This document shows positions 1 to 11,727 of a stretch of 64,000 nucleotides of DNA, in pieces (the first letter of the stretch is position 1; each line of letters opens with the position of its first letter). The position numbers and the translations under genes are program-made. The notes under the pieces are model-generated. The model ran no database searches. It saw nothing but the letters and a program-made list of their open reading frames with translations, and was not told the origin of the DNA. Source of the DNA: Auanema rhodensis (taxonomy: Eukaryota; Nematoda; Chromadorea; Rhabditida; Rhabditidae); the NCBI GenBank assembly GCA_964057225.1, contig OZ059894.1:8814131-8878130 (forward strand), in the 5' to 3' direction.

Positions 1-1774
1 AGTTTCATCATTCTAAATGAACTTATAAGGACAGTGGCCTTCTCAATTTCGTCGTTTGCCCCCTTTAAATTCGGCTCTTGTCTCGTTCTTTTTGCTTTGT
101 CCTTTTAGCAAAAACTTGCGATGATTGTCCGTCTCTTTTCTCTCTCTCTTTTATTCTTCCTTTCTCTTGATCTTCTATACTATTTTCGGGTTTTTCCTTT
201 TTTCTCTTCTTTTCACTTACTGTCATACCTCCTGGATCGCGAAGAGAGGCTTCTCATTGATCGTGATAAAGAGGAGAGACAGAACGTTGTCTCTTCCTGA
301 GCTGAAACGACAATCATGATCTCCCTCCCAAGTCGAGAGAAAATTGAAAAATCATTGAGGACTGAGAGGCTTAGAATGAGGTGAACCAAACGACGAAGAC
401 TGTCTTTGTACGATGATGAGAGCGAAGAGCCTTCGCCAAGTGACATGACGACGACGACGACATAGACGTCTGTCGTCGTCGACAATCTACTCTCCCTTCT
501 TCTTTCCATCTTGCTGCGTCTCCACGAGCGGAAAACGAATAAGTGAGACTAGTCAGTGATGACTAAGCTGAAGCTCATCTCCTGAGCACAGTGCTAAGCG
601 ATATGCTGCATCACTTCAGCCTATGAGTTAGTCACATGTCTGCTTTCGTTATAGCTCTTAGATATTTCATTATACGGACTGAGGATGAAAGTTGGATGGG
701 TCGATATTATCGATGAGATGTCACCTTGCCATAAATGGCTTTGGGCAGTTGAGCAAACATTCATCAGCGTATAGATGGGGAGGTCGAAGTCAGGTGATGG
801 GAAGGATTGGTCACAGAAACGGTTGACCTTAGTTCAGCTTATCCGCTTCTTTCAAAGTGCGTTCCGCTGAAAGCTTTCTCTTTCAATCCTAATCACGTCT
901 TGTCTTCCATCCACTCCCTCAATACTTCATATCCCTTTGCAGGACATATATTCTCGTTTATGCAGTAAAGTACGAAGTAGAATATCAGCCAGTTGTCTCA
1001 TGGACGGAAAGCCATTGTCTTGTTGCCCGGATGGATCAGTCCAAACAGTTATAGAATCTCGGCCACAATGACCTATTCTTATACGGTCATCAGCGAACTT
1101 CGCTGTTGCTCCTTCCACTCAATATGTTCCTTATATGGTCATAATAGTCTTTGTAAGAAGGTCTAGTAGTCGAATTGACAAGACACTATAGATTTAAAGA
1201 ACACGTGTATTATATAGATGATCTGTGTCTGTGTGTCTGGGGCCATCGGATATGGACAATGAAAATAGCACTTCCGACAGAAAAGGATGCACTCAATAGA
1301 ACTCAGAAGAGGATTGAAAAGAGTAAGAAAGATTGAGAGGGAGAGAAATAGAGAGGAAAAACAAAATAACTATAGAATGAGAGAGCATAGAGAAGCGTAA
1401 AATAGAAGACAGTAAAGTGACCAATGTTGATGATGAGGACAGATATCGTCCACTCGGCAGTTGCCGTATAAGGACTTCAACTTAAAGAATCTGAAGGTTG
1501 GAGTAATAGGTTGTTGGTTGTTACTCATCATGTTTCAAACCACTGACAACAGTTGGCGATAGTTGCCAATTATGTGAACAATATCAGATGCTGCTAAACG
1601 CGGAGCTTGTTAAACATCAAAGTTCTAAGAGACTTTCAAGATTTTATCGGATCGCAACAAAGCTTCTTGCATGAAACTTGATTTCTTTGAACTTGAACTA
1701 GCAAAAGCTTTCCGTTTGTGCTCTTGTACCGAAAGAACAATATTCTGTAGTATGTATATGGTGATGTGGAAGAG
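1..1774. other. Non-coding stretch left of the FoxA pair
   Basis: I see no convincing exon here. Open frames are short, lack paired splice sites and are low in complexity (CT-rich near 140-220, GA-rich near 1310-1400). The stretch lies beyond the 3' end of FoxA copy A and may be intergenic or regulatory. Confidence 0.4.
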
Positions 1775-1935
1775 AAAATAAATAATATTTCAAGTTTTAT
1801 TGCACATAATACATTCTTTTGTATCTCTAATATGGAAAAAATAAATATTCATAAATGTTTTCAATTTCTAACCGCAGAATGAAAACAAACGGGAAACAAG
1901 CTTGAGATGAAACATTGATGGACACTACGGTTATC

Positions 1936-2526
1936 CCTGAAGAATCACAACCTAAGAAGACTTGTGTGTACACGAGATAAAAGTTGTTTTTTGTAGTTTT
2001 TTTGAAAAAAAATTGAAGAAAATTCAACGATGAATGAATGAGAATCACAATAAGAATCAACAATAAAAGGAAGAAAATGAAGATTATTATGAAAATTTCT
2101 ATATTAGGCATAAGGAGACATGAAGACAGATGGGAGGAATCACCACGAAAAACCGTAAACAGAGCGAATCGGATGATGATAAGTACGGAGATGATGGAGA
2201 AATGACAGTTGTAAAGACAGACTTTAGATGGTTACACGATCTATGCTCTTGCTTCTCGGCTTATAATCCACTTCATAAGGCACTGATCATGTGAAAAGGC
2301 TTTAAGCTTCATAATCAAGCTCTAACTTCACTACTGAGTAAAGTGATTATAAACTGAAGAAAGACAAGAAATAGAACATAGATCGGCAACTAAGGCATCA
2401 TGTGAACCAGTGAGAAGTATATATATTGATTGATTGTTTGTTTGTTTATTTATTTGTTCGATTGTTTATCAATCAAATCAACAGCTGATCGAGTGTCTCA
2501 GCTTATTTGTCTATGTACAGATAGGC
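1936..2526 (-). repeat. 591-bp identical block, copy A (3' of FoxA copy A)
   Basis: This block matches 8013-8603 base for base at a constant offset of 6077, with no indel that I can find. It begins 17 nt after the stop codon of FoxA copy A, so it should be mostly 3'UTR. On the plus strand at 2435-2469 it holds six overlapping matches to the PHA-4 consensus TRTTKRY, inside a TTTG/TTTA-rich run. A shared GTGCAATAAAA polyadenylation signal lies beyond the block (1795-1805, minus strand), so the 3'UTR is probably about 750 nt. Confidence 0.9.
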
Positions 2527-2542
2527 AGACCAGTATTCATGC

Positions 2543-4850
2543 TTATAAATTGGATGCCGTACTTGGATTTGTGGCACTGAAAATAAGATAAATAAGAAAA
2601 TTCCAGAATTTCAAATAAAGGCATGAATAAAGTTGAAAAGAACTAAAAAAAAGTTTTACCTATATAACGTGTTGGAATAAGGTGTATAGTCAGCACCCAT
2701 TGAGGTTGAATACGCACTAGGATACATTGATGAGTAATCAAAGCCAGCCTATAAAAATTGAATTACAAACTTGAATGAAGAATCCCTTATTTTTTATTTT
2801 ATTTTCACAGTTAGATATCCTGTATCCTCATCATGCTTCTGGCTATGTTTATCCACCTGGATATCCAGGAGCATCTGCCGTACACATGAACATACAGATA
2901 TTGTTGAAAAAACTGCCAGTCACTTGTCAAAAGTATTCAACAAGGAACTAGTAGTTTGAGAGAATATTTGGGAAAAAAAGTAAAATTTTAAGGATGAGGA
3001 TGATGATAATGATGATGATGATAGCTAACAAACCTTATTATCCATGATGGTGTTGATGCTGAATGCTGATTGCGTCAAGCTAGGTAAGGCTGTTGAGTTG
3101 TTGAAGTCTTGGGAATACAGCATGCTGTTGTAATTGTAGGAGCCAAGCTGCAACAACAAAAATAATAAGTTCAAGTCCATAGGTTTTTGAACATTTAATT
3201 TCAATTTTTGATTTTTAATAGTATAGTTTATAGCATAGAGAAAGAAAAGAACTTCTGACTCTAAGTCCAGTCAATCAATTCTACTAGAACAGGCCTTGTT
3301 TGGTTTGCCGTTGTTCCTTTCGATGTCTACCGTACACACACGCACACACACACATACACATACAGCCATACAGCCATACACACAAGTCAATTAGGTGTCA
3401 GGTATTACGCAATTTTATACGGTTTTAGATAGGTTATACAAACGTAAAAACGCGTTTTCTCTCAGTAATCATCTGCACGTTGTGACTCCTTCTAACTCTC
3501 TTAGTACAGTATATTGCTTCTTAGCATTACTTACCGTTGGATCACTCATTCCAGCTGTTGAAATGACGGAATTAGCTTGGGAAAGGGTGACTGAAGATTG
3601 GGAAATGGGCTGCATATGATCAGATCCTACGAGAGACACGTTTTCCTGAAGAAAAGTTGAATGATTAGACACATAAACTGATCGAATATATACCTGAAGT
3701 GCTAATGGGTTGTACTCGTCAGAAATTTTGTCTGATTCGAGTTTCATGGAATAAATTTTCTCAGATTTCTGACTTCCAATAGACGGTATACTAGTAACGC
3801 TTGGAGTGGTGCTAACTAAAGACTGATCGCTTAAGCTCTGCTCCGATGGAGCTCCTGAGTTGGAATCTGTTGAGGATTGGCCGGATGACTGATTGGCTGA
3901 TTGCTGATTCTGTTGGTTCTGTCCAGATTGGTTTTTCTGAAAATACACATCATTCGTAACAATACTGATCCAATTTTCATGAGAATCTATTCGCATAAGA
4001 GGAAATTGAAATGAATAACGAACCTTTTTTCTGCTTGGCTCTCGTTCCCTAACCTTGAACCTCTTCTGACGACGTAAGTGGCAGCCGTTTTCAAACATAT
4101 TTCCGCATTGGGGATGTAAAGTCCAGAATGATCCTTTTCCTGGCTTATCAGGAGTTCTAGAAATGAAGTAAATGATGATATGTTCTTGAATAAAGAAAAG
4201 TTTTACCTTGGAACTTTGATGAAACAATCATTGAAGGACAATGAATGTCTGATAGAGTTCTGCCAGCGTTGTTGATTGGTCTCATAGTAAGGGAAACGCT
4301 TCATAATGAATTGATAGATTTCATTTAAAGTGAGCATCTTATTATCAGACATCTGGATAGCTCTAGTGATGAGTGAGATGTAAGAATAGGGAGGCTTGCT
4401 CTTTCCATACCCTCCTTCGCGTTCAATTTTTTTCTGAAAAAAGGTGGAAATGAGAAATGACTTGTTACTTGTATTATCTTACAAATTCTTCATCGGTAAG
4501 ATGAACTTCTTCCTGTGGGCCGAGATAGTCTCTGACCCCACGTGACACAGACACGGTTGGTACTGGCAAGGAGGAGGACCGTAAGGCTGCAAATCAATAG
4601 TTAAGCTTCATATATGATTGAAGGGAATGATAATGTTTGTAAAGAATAGAGAAAACTTACGATTATGTCCAGATGAAGATCCAATGTTATATCCAGTATA
4701 TATAGAACTATTCATCTGAGCTGGTGTTGAGTTATACTGATATCCATATCCCAAAGGATTTAATGTATTAGTTGGATAGGTATAGCTTGGATATGTAACT
4801 CCATTTGTGGTATACGAAGGTAACACGGATAAGTAGTCTTGGGTAGACAT
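2543..4850 (-). CDS. pha-4: FoxA/PHA-4-type forkhead transcription factor, divergent copy A
   Basis: DNA-binding transcription factor; FoxA/PHA-4 specifies foregut (pharynx) fate in nematodes. Nine exons: 4661-4850, 4483-4586, 4207-4433, 4024-4156, 3694-3936, 3535-3645, 3034-3147, 2660-2748, 2543-2576; 414 aa. The forkhead domain spans about residues 111-205. It keeps the recognition helix ([13 protein letters not shown]) and the FoxA-type wing ([20 protein letters not shown]). The C-terminal part has [10 protein letters not shown], resembling FoxA conserved region II (FSINNLM). The start ATG follows a TTTCAG acceptor by one base, as in an SL trans-spliced gene. Helix 1-2 is unusual ([20 protein letters not shown]) where copy B is closer to consensus. 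It is a tandem duplicate of 8678-10842 with the same exon plan, and looks functional. Confidence 0.92.
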
Positions 4851-6668
4851 ACTGAAATGAAAAAATGAGATTAAATGATGTTGGATAAGAAAATGAGAAT
4901 AACAGAAGAATGAAAACACAACGAAAAATCGATTTGATGCTGAATATACGAAAAACAGTACTTCAAAGCAAGACATCGTCCAAGTAGAAAAGAATATTTT
5001 GTTGGTAACAGTCAGAGAAAAGCTGCATTCTGGAGTTATTGGCGCAGAAGACGAGACAGAAAAGAAAATGAATTTGAAAATAGAGGAAAGTAAAGGTGAA
5101 GAAGAATTGCGACTGTAGCTGTGCTAGAGATGGGGAAACGAATACTAGAAGACCTTGTTGATTCTCATTGTAATCGTTGACGTATGTGAATTGACGACGT
5201 CGAAACAATCGTCTGGCACGCTGATCGAGTTTCGTTCGTTCATCTGTTGCTCTTTTCATCGTCTATACTGGACGAGTGTAGAAGAAGCCGAAAGCTGAGT
5301 GTGTTACCTGCTCTGACTGAGAAACGAAAGAAGAAAAAGAGAGAGCTAGCTGTGTTGAATGGTTTGCAGGAGAAGTAGAGAAGAACAGGAAAACGGTTGA
5401 GAGCAAGAGAAATGACTGAATGATGCAGGGAAAAATTCGGAAAAGAAGGAAAAGAAAGAAGAGAAATAGATGAGACGAATGAAAGGGAGACAAACAGACA
5501 TCGTAGACTACAAGAAATCTGAAGGCACAAAAGGCCTGAGCAATACACTGCCGACGTTTCTACAAGGCTACACACATCACATCACATCACAGTACATCTT
5601 GAGAAAATGAAGATAAAAGTTTAGAAAAAGCTTATATATATGAATGAGAACAATAAAGTTCTGATGAAGAATGAGTAGGTTTTTGCAAACCGAGGAAGGG
5701 AATCAACAAGGAAGGAAACAAGCTGATTGTGGTTGTACGGTTTATATACTTGCTAAGCAAGGTTCGATAACGAAACCCATAGAAAAATCTTTGATAAAAA
5801 AACTTTTAGCCTCATATCAGGAAGCAATTATGGTACTGGAAACGTTATACAGCAAGAGAAGCAGATGTAAGTTCATAGTAATTCAGATGATAGTTGAATA
5901 TATGCTAGAAATATTTCAAAAAAGCTTTCAATTTGCAATGGTTTACACTCAACAAAGATGGTTTTGTCAAGAAAAAAGAGAGAAAAAACGAGAGAGAATG
6001 AAGTAGAAAAACGGAAAGCAAAGAACTAATGATGTATAGTAAGCAACTTGAGCGTAGAATAATTGAAATCGCCGTGAAACTTTATGTAAAGTCTAGGTGT
6101 TAGAAATAGAAAAAAATTATTGAATTTAAGAAAAACAATGCAGAAAACAGAATTTCGGAACAGGAAGGAATGAGAAGGAGGTAGTACCGTCGACACGTCA
6201 TCGGATAGCAGGCTTTACTCTTTTAGATTGACAGAAAAGTTTGGAAAACTGCAAGTCAGAATCGGATGACGACGCCTACGATGATAAGAGAACTGACGGA
6301 GGGGTCCTCGTGCTAAGACAAGTAGAGCTCAGCTCACCTCCATCTCTTTCCCGTTCTCGTTCTCCCACAACCACCTAGTCGGTCGTCTTCTCCTCCTCCT
6401 CCTCCTCCTCCACACCCATCTCCTCGGCTAAGCTCCTCCCTCCTACAGTAACCGTCGCGGGCTGAGGCTGGTCGCTGGCCCGTCTATAGCCCCACCCCAG
6501 TGCACAGCAAGATTTTCTATGCTATATATAAGACCACGCCTCAAAATCGCAAAAAAAACGAGAAAAAATGAGTGAGAAATGAACTGCATGCCATTAGAAT
6601 CTTAATTTCACATGGCTGGTCAGCTGGACAGATAAAAACGGGGGAAGTCCTGGAATCGATATGCCCGC
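4851..6668. other. Upstream region of FoxA copy A
   Basis: No coding exon found. The stretch contains a GC-rich, pyrimidine-rich part (about 6290-6520), which resembles promoter DNA rather than coding sequence. It probably carries promoter and 5' elements of copy A. Confidence 0.4.
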
Positions 6669-6759
6669 TTCAGGAAGGCTAACGATGCAAATATTTGACC
6701 AAACAAACACGGAGGCATGAACACAAATATTGCTCGTCTTGCGTTTACTTTTCCGAATT
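6669..6759. promoter_or_regulatory. 91-bp conserved upstream block with three forkhead-site matches (copy A side)
   Basis: Identical to 11637-11727 while flanking sequence differs. It lies about 1.8 kb upstream of the copy A start. On the minus strand it contains TATTTGT, TGTTTGT and TATTTGC, each fitting the published PHA-4 consensus TRTTKRY. I infer an autoregulatory or cross-regulatory enhancer kept in both paralogues. Confidence 0.6.
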
Positions 6760-7564
6760 TTGCACTTCCTAATTTGGAAGAAGAGATGGCATTTCCTTTA
6801 GACACGAGTAGAAGCATATGAAAGATAATAGAAAACACATACAAAATAGTCATGACAAATGAGGAAAAGGAAGAAAAGGAAGAAAAAGAAGAAAAAGAAG
6901 TGTTATCATACATGATTACAAAACATTCATAAAAGAAATGATAAAATAATTATTAAAAGGAAGAGTTAGGTAAAGAAATAGTTAGTGACAAGGAACTGAA
7001 CTTTATCATTTAATGCGATAAAATAATTGATTTCACAAAAAAACATTCAACGGTTCGTAAACAGATGTGGAAAATTTAAAATATGGACGAAAACATATTG
7101 AGAACAGCTTAATTTCATCAGAAATAAATCAAGAAATTGAAAATAGCCTCATATTTTCTCTTCCTCTCTCTGTAGTGTGCTTCTAACGTCATGAATGCTC
7201 GTCCAATATTGCTAAAGAAACCTCCCTTCTTTCTCTCCCTCCCTCTCTCTCTCTCGTTCTTTACGCTGAGCCGTGAAGCTCCGCCTTATTCTACAATGAC
7301 GTCAGCCTCCATTTGTCGTCTGTGTCGCAAAATCCTACAACGTTATACGTGGTGCCCGTCAAGTGAGCAGAAGCTTAAGTTTCGCGTTTGACTCAGGTTC
7401 CTGAACCACTTCAATACCTGATAGATTAAAGCCATCAATCTGATTGAAAAGCGAGTTGTCCTTTCAGTACATTTTTGTGTTTTTGTATTTTCCTTGTAGC
7501 TAACAGGCTTTGTACATTGCATAGAGTGTTGTTTCTGATATTTTTGTGATTTACGAAGAAAAAT
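6760..7564. other. Intergenic DNA between the two FoxA units
   Basis: No exon seen. The right edge approaches the polyadenylation signal of copy B (GTGCAATAAAA at 7583-7593, minus strand). Confidence 0.4.
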
Positions 7565-8012
7565 AAAATAAAATATTAAATCTTTTATTGCACATAACGT
7601 GTTCTTTAATATCTCTAGCATTGAAAAATTAATAAATATGCATATCTGGGAATATTTTCAACCGCACAAACAAAAATAATTTGGGTGATGATAGATGAAA
7701 ATTAGAAAAAAAAGAAACAAAGAAGGATGAAAAATACAAAATATTATTTCAATATTATAGGAAGTGAAAGAAAATTTGAGAGTTCAACAGATAAAGATGG
7801 ATGTGATTTGTCCAAAATGTATTATCAGATTTCATGTAAAACTGAATGATCAAGAGATGCGGATGAAGTTAAGACAACAAGGTTGCAGCTTCTTTCCTAT
7901 ATATCTAAACATTGTTTTATAGAATAGACCTATGACCAGGAGAAAGATGATAGTTATGCTGAAGAAATAGGAGGGAAGGACGGCTGAAGAACAATCTGAT
8001 TTGTGCGATTTT

Positions 8013-8603
8013 CCTGAAGAATCACAACCTAAGAAGACTTGTGTGTACACGAGATAAAAGTTGTTTTTTGTAGTTTTTTTGAAAAAAAATTGAAGAAAAT
8101 TCAACGATGAATGAATGAGAATCACAATAAGAATCAACAATAAAAGGAAGAAAATGAAGATTATTATGAAAATTTCTATATTAGGCATAAGGAGACATGA
8201 AGACAGATGGGAGGAATCACCACGAAAAACCGTAAACAGAGCGAATCGGATGATGATAAGTACGGAGATGATGGAGAAATGACAGTTGTAAAGACAGACT
8301 TTAGATGGTTACACGATCTATGCTCTTGCTTCTCGGCTTATAATCCACTTCATAAGGCACTGATCATGTGAAAAGGCTTTAAGCTTCATAATCAAGCTCT
8401 AACTTCACTACTGAGTAAAGTGATTATAAACTGAAGAAAGACAAGAAATAGAACATAGATCGGCAACTAAGGCATCATGTGAACCAGTGAGAAGTATATA
8501 TATTGATTGATTGTTTGTTTGTTTATTTATTTGTTCGATTGTTTATCAATCAAATCAACAGCTGATCGAGTGTCTCAGCTTATTTGTCTATGTACAGATA
8601 GGC
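8013..8603 (-). repeat. 591-bp identical block, copy B (3' of FoxA copy B)
   Basis: Second copy of 1936-2526, starting 75 nt after the stop codon of copy B. The flanks on both sides are unrelated to those of copy A. The polyadenylation signal conserved between the two genes sits at 7583-7593, implying a 3'UTR of about 1.1 kb. Confidence 0.9.
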
Positions 8604-8677
8604 TGCCTATGTGAACATCAGTCTCACTCTCAGTAGGTTGAGGAAAGTTCGTTGACGTAGAGTTGATTTCCATTTAT

Positions 8678-10842
8678 TCACAGGTTTGAAGCCGTACTTG
8701 GATTGCTGGCACTGAAACAAATCAAATAAATTTGAATTAAATAAGAAAGTTCATGAATAATATTTGTTTTAATATTGTAAAATCATAAGTTATAAGTATG
8801 TAAAAGCTAATTTACTGATATTCTTATATAAAATTTAAAAATCATTTTCGAATACTAACCTATATAATGTATTTGGATAAGTCGTATAATCTCCTACAGC
8901 CGATTGATACATATTCGGATAAACACCAGGATAATCAAAATTCTGAAAACAAAAAAATGAAATGAGTTAAGTTGGTGGAAATAAGCTTAAGCTTATGCTT
9001 ATAAGTATGCTCTTAAAAATTACCTTAGCATCAACAAGTGTGTTAATGGAAAAAGCTGACTGTGCCAATCCAGGTAATGTATTGGCTGCCGAAAAATCTT
9101 GTGTATACAGCATATTGTTGTATTGATAAGGATTAAGCTGAAACATTGATATATAAGTAAGTTGTTGATGCTGATGCTTAAAATAGGTTAGAAACTTAAA
9201 AACTTACCGGTGTATTGCTTATACCCACTGATGATATGACTGAGGTGGCCTGAGATAAGGAGGTGGTTGGAGATGAAAGTGATATAGGTTGAAGCTGTTG
9301 ATTCTGCCCATCGTCTTTCTGAAAAATTTTGAAATATATCTATTCTAGGCTGCGAAAATACTAACCGTTCGACTCTGTTGAGTTGGCTGGCCTGTTGGTG
9401 TCGTTGATTGTTGTTGCTGTACATGAACTTGAGAATCGAGATCACCCTGACTACCAGGCACTTCTTCAATCTTTGGTTCAAGCTTCACTTTTCCATATTC
9501 ATCATCATTTGCACCATTCTCAATATTGAGCTGTTGCGTTTGTGACTGAATTTGGCTATTCTTCTGAAAATAGAGAATGAATGAGAAAACTAGGAGACGT
9601 TGAATAGAGGTGAAGAGATTCAGATGAAGTGCTACTTTGAGATTTTTTTGTATAGATGATGCAAAACGATACGACAAATTTAAAAGAGGTTGTTGTAATG
9701 ACCATTCCGACTGGCACTACTCTGACAAACGTTTTGAGGGCATGATGCTACGTTAAAAATTCTGAGACTTGCTGGCCTCTTGTAACCAAGACATATGTAG
9801 ATATTATAGGGGGTAAAGGAAAAGTTGTTCAAACAATGACCAACCTTCTTTCTGCTTGGCTCTCGTTCCCTAACCTTGAACCTCTTCTGACGACGTAAGT
9901 AGCAGCCATTCTCAAACATATTTCCACACTTAGGATGTAAAGTCCAGAATGATCCTTTTCCTGGCTTATCAGGAGTTCTAGAAATGAGGTAAATGAGCTT
10001 AGTTCAAGTGAATGTCAGGCTTTTACCTTGGAACTTTCAAGAAGCAATCGTTGAAGGACAATGAATGTCTGATAGAATTCTGCCAGCGTTGTTGATTGGT
10101 CTCATAGTAAGGGAATAGATTCATAATCCAAGTATAAATTTCAGATAGAGTCAATTGCTTATTTTCAGAATGTTGAATAGCCATAGTTATCAAGCTGATA
10201 TACGAATAAGGAGGCTTTTGGTTACCGTAGCCATGACGTCGGAACTTGTTCTAAAAGAAAATCACATTAATACTTGTTCTTCTTCGATTTGAAAGTCGTC
10301 ATGAAATAGATTAATCGAATGGTTGTTTCATATTAAATGGAATGAATAACGATACCAATGAATTACTATCATAATAAGTTTTTAACACATACAACCATCA
10401 GATTTAGTAAAAGAAAGACTTACATATTCAGCTGTAGTCAAGTGAACTTCTCCATTCTGTGATGGATATGAGTTACTTCGTGAGGACGATGGTGAAGCTG
10501 TTAATGTAGCTGATGCGCTATTAGGAGTGCCATTAGAATTTGCTGTTGATCGTGGAGCTGAATTTACAACTATAAGAAAAAACAAACAAAAATCAATAAA
10601 AACGAAGTAACAAACATTAAAAAAAACAGTTTTTATTAGGTAAATAACTTACTTATTGGTGAGATGCCAGTAGTTTGCATGTTAAAGCCACCATATGAGC
10701 TATTCATCTGAGCTGGTGTTGAGTTATACTGATATCCATATCCCAAAGGATTTAATGTATTAGTTGGATAGGTATAGCTTGGATATGTAACTCCATTTGT
10801 GGTATACGAAGGTAATATTGATGAGTAGTCCTGTGTTGACAT
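8678..10842 (-). CDS. pha-4: FoxA/PHA-4 forkhead transcription factor, copy B (canonical)
   Basis: Pharynx/foregut-type FoxA regulator. Nine exons for the short form: 10653-10842, 10424-10569, 10027-10250, 9845-9977, 9366-9563, 9208-9318, 9024-9137, 8860-8942, 8678-8711; 410 aa. The forkhead domain starts near residue 124 ([15 protein letters not shown]) and continues through [31 protein letters not shown] and [23 protein letters not shown] matches the FoxA region II core. Exons 1, 4, 6, 7 and 9 have exactly the same length as in copy A; exon 5 is unrelated and acidic/Gln-rich. The exon starts at 10845 with GGA before the ATG, so it can be read in frame from the upstream exon at 14447-14524 (437-aa form). 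Alternative 5' exons are known for C. elegans pha-4. Its forkhead is nearer consensus than copy A, so I take it as the ancestral-like gene. Confidence 0.94.
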
Positions 10843-10845
10843 TCC

Positions 10846-11636
10846 CTGAAACGAACATCAGTACTTTGCAAACGAAATGTTTGGAAATGTTTGATTAAGG
10901 AATGAAGCAATAAAAAGACAAAATTTTCACACAAATTCATTTGCAATTTGAGAAATAAAAAGTTTTTTAATGGACTTGTTGAAGAAAATTTAGATTATAA
11001 AGCATAAAAAAATGTTTTTTTTTCATGTTGTTATTGTCGATTCAAAGATTCAACAAATCAACGAAAAAATAAATAGAAAAATGGATGTTGAAGCCCATCA
11101 TAGGACATTGGCAATATCTAACTAAAAAGAAATATTTAAAAGAAATAAATAGAAAATGAAACGTTAATAGTCAGAATACTTATTGATTCTTTTTGATACT
11201 TTTAACTTCATTCAACACTCATATAAGCTGCTGATTTTGGATATTCGATTGTGGTTCACTACTGCTCAAGTGGTTGGCAGAATTACAATCTATCGAATGA
11301 GGAAAGAGGAACGAGATGGAAGAGAGACGAGGCGGGTCCCGGTGCCGAGTCCTCTCGGTCCCACCCTCAGCCCCCCCCTCTCTCTCTCCCCCTAGCCTCG
11401 GCGGCAGGCTCCACCCCCTACCGTAACCGGGCGAGTATGGCTGGCTGGCCTTGAGACGTGTGAGAGACGTTAGCTTGGGTGTAATAGAGTTATGAAAAAT
11501 GTTTTTTTTTAAATTTAAATTTGGATTAAGAATAAGAGAATAATAGAGAAATATGTAAAGAAGAAATGAAATGGATATGGAGAAGATGATGAGATCTGCC
11601 GGGGTGGTCTCGAATAAGGCGTCGATCGAAATGCGT
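10846..11636. other. First intron / proximal promoter of FoxA copy B
   Basis: No coding exon. Contains a GC- and C-rich patch (about 11320-11420) in otherwise AT-rich DNA. Confidence 0.4.
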
Positions 11637-11727
11637 TTCAGGAAGGCTAACGATGCAAATATTTGACCAAACAAACACGGAGGCATGAACACAAATATTG
11701 CTCGTCTTGCGTTTACTTTTCCGAATT
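11637..11727. promoter_or_regulatory. 91-bp conserved block with three forkhead-site matches (copy B side)
   Basis: Identical to 6669-6759. It lies about 0.8 kb upstream of the short-form start of copy B and inside the intron of the long form. It carries the same TATTTGT, TGTTTGT and TATTTGC matches. Confidence 0.6.

Noticed and set aside
927-1118. Protein-like open frame on the minus strand
   Set aside because: Not low-complexity, but without a good ATG, flanking exons or a recognisable motif; not enough to call a gene.
1827-2111. Hydrophobic open frame inside the 591-bp repeat, also at 7850-8188
   Set aside because: It looks conserved only because the DNA is duplicated. It is Ile/Leu/Phe low complexity from AT-rich sequence, on the 3'UTR side of both genes, and the two frames diverge as soon as the repeat ends.
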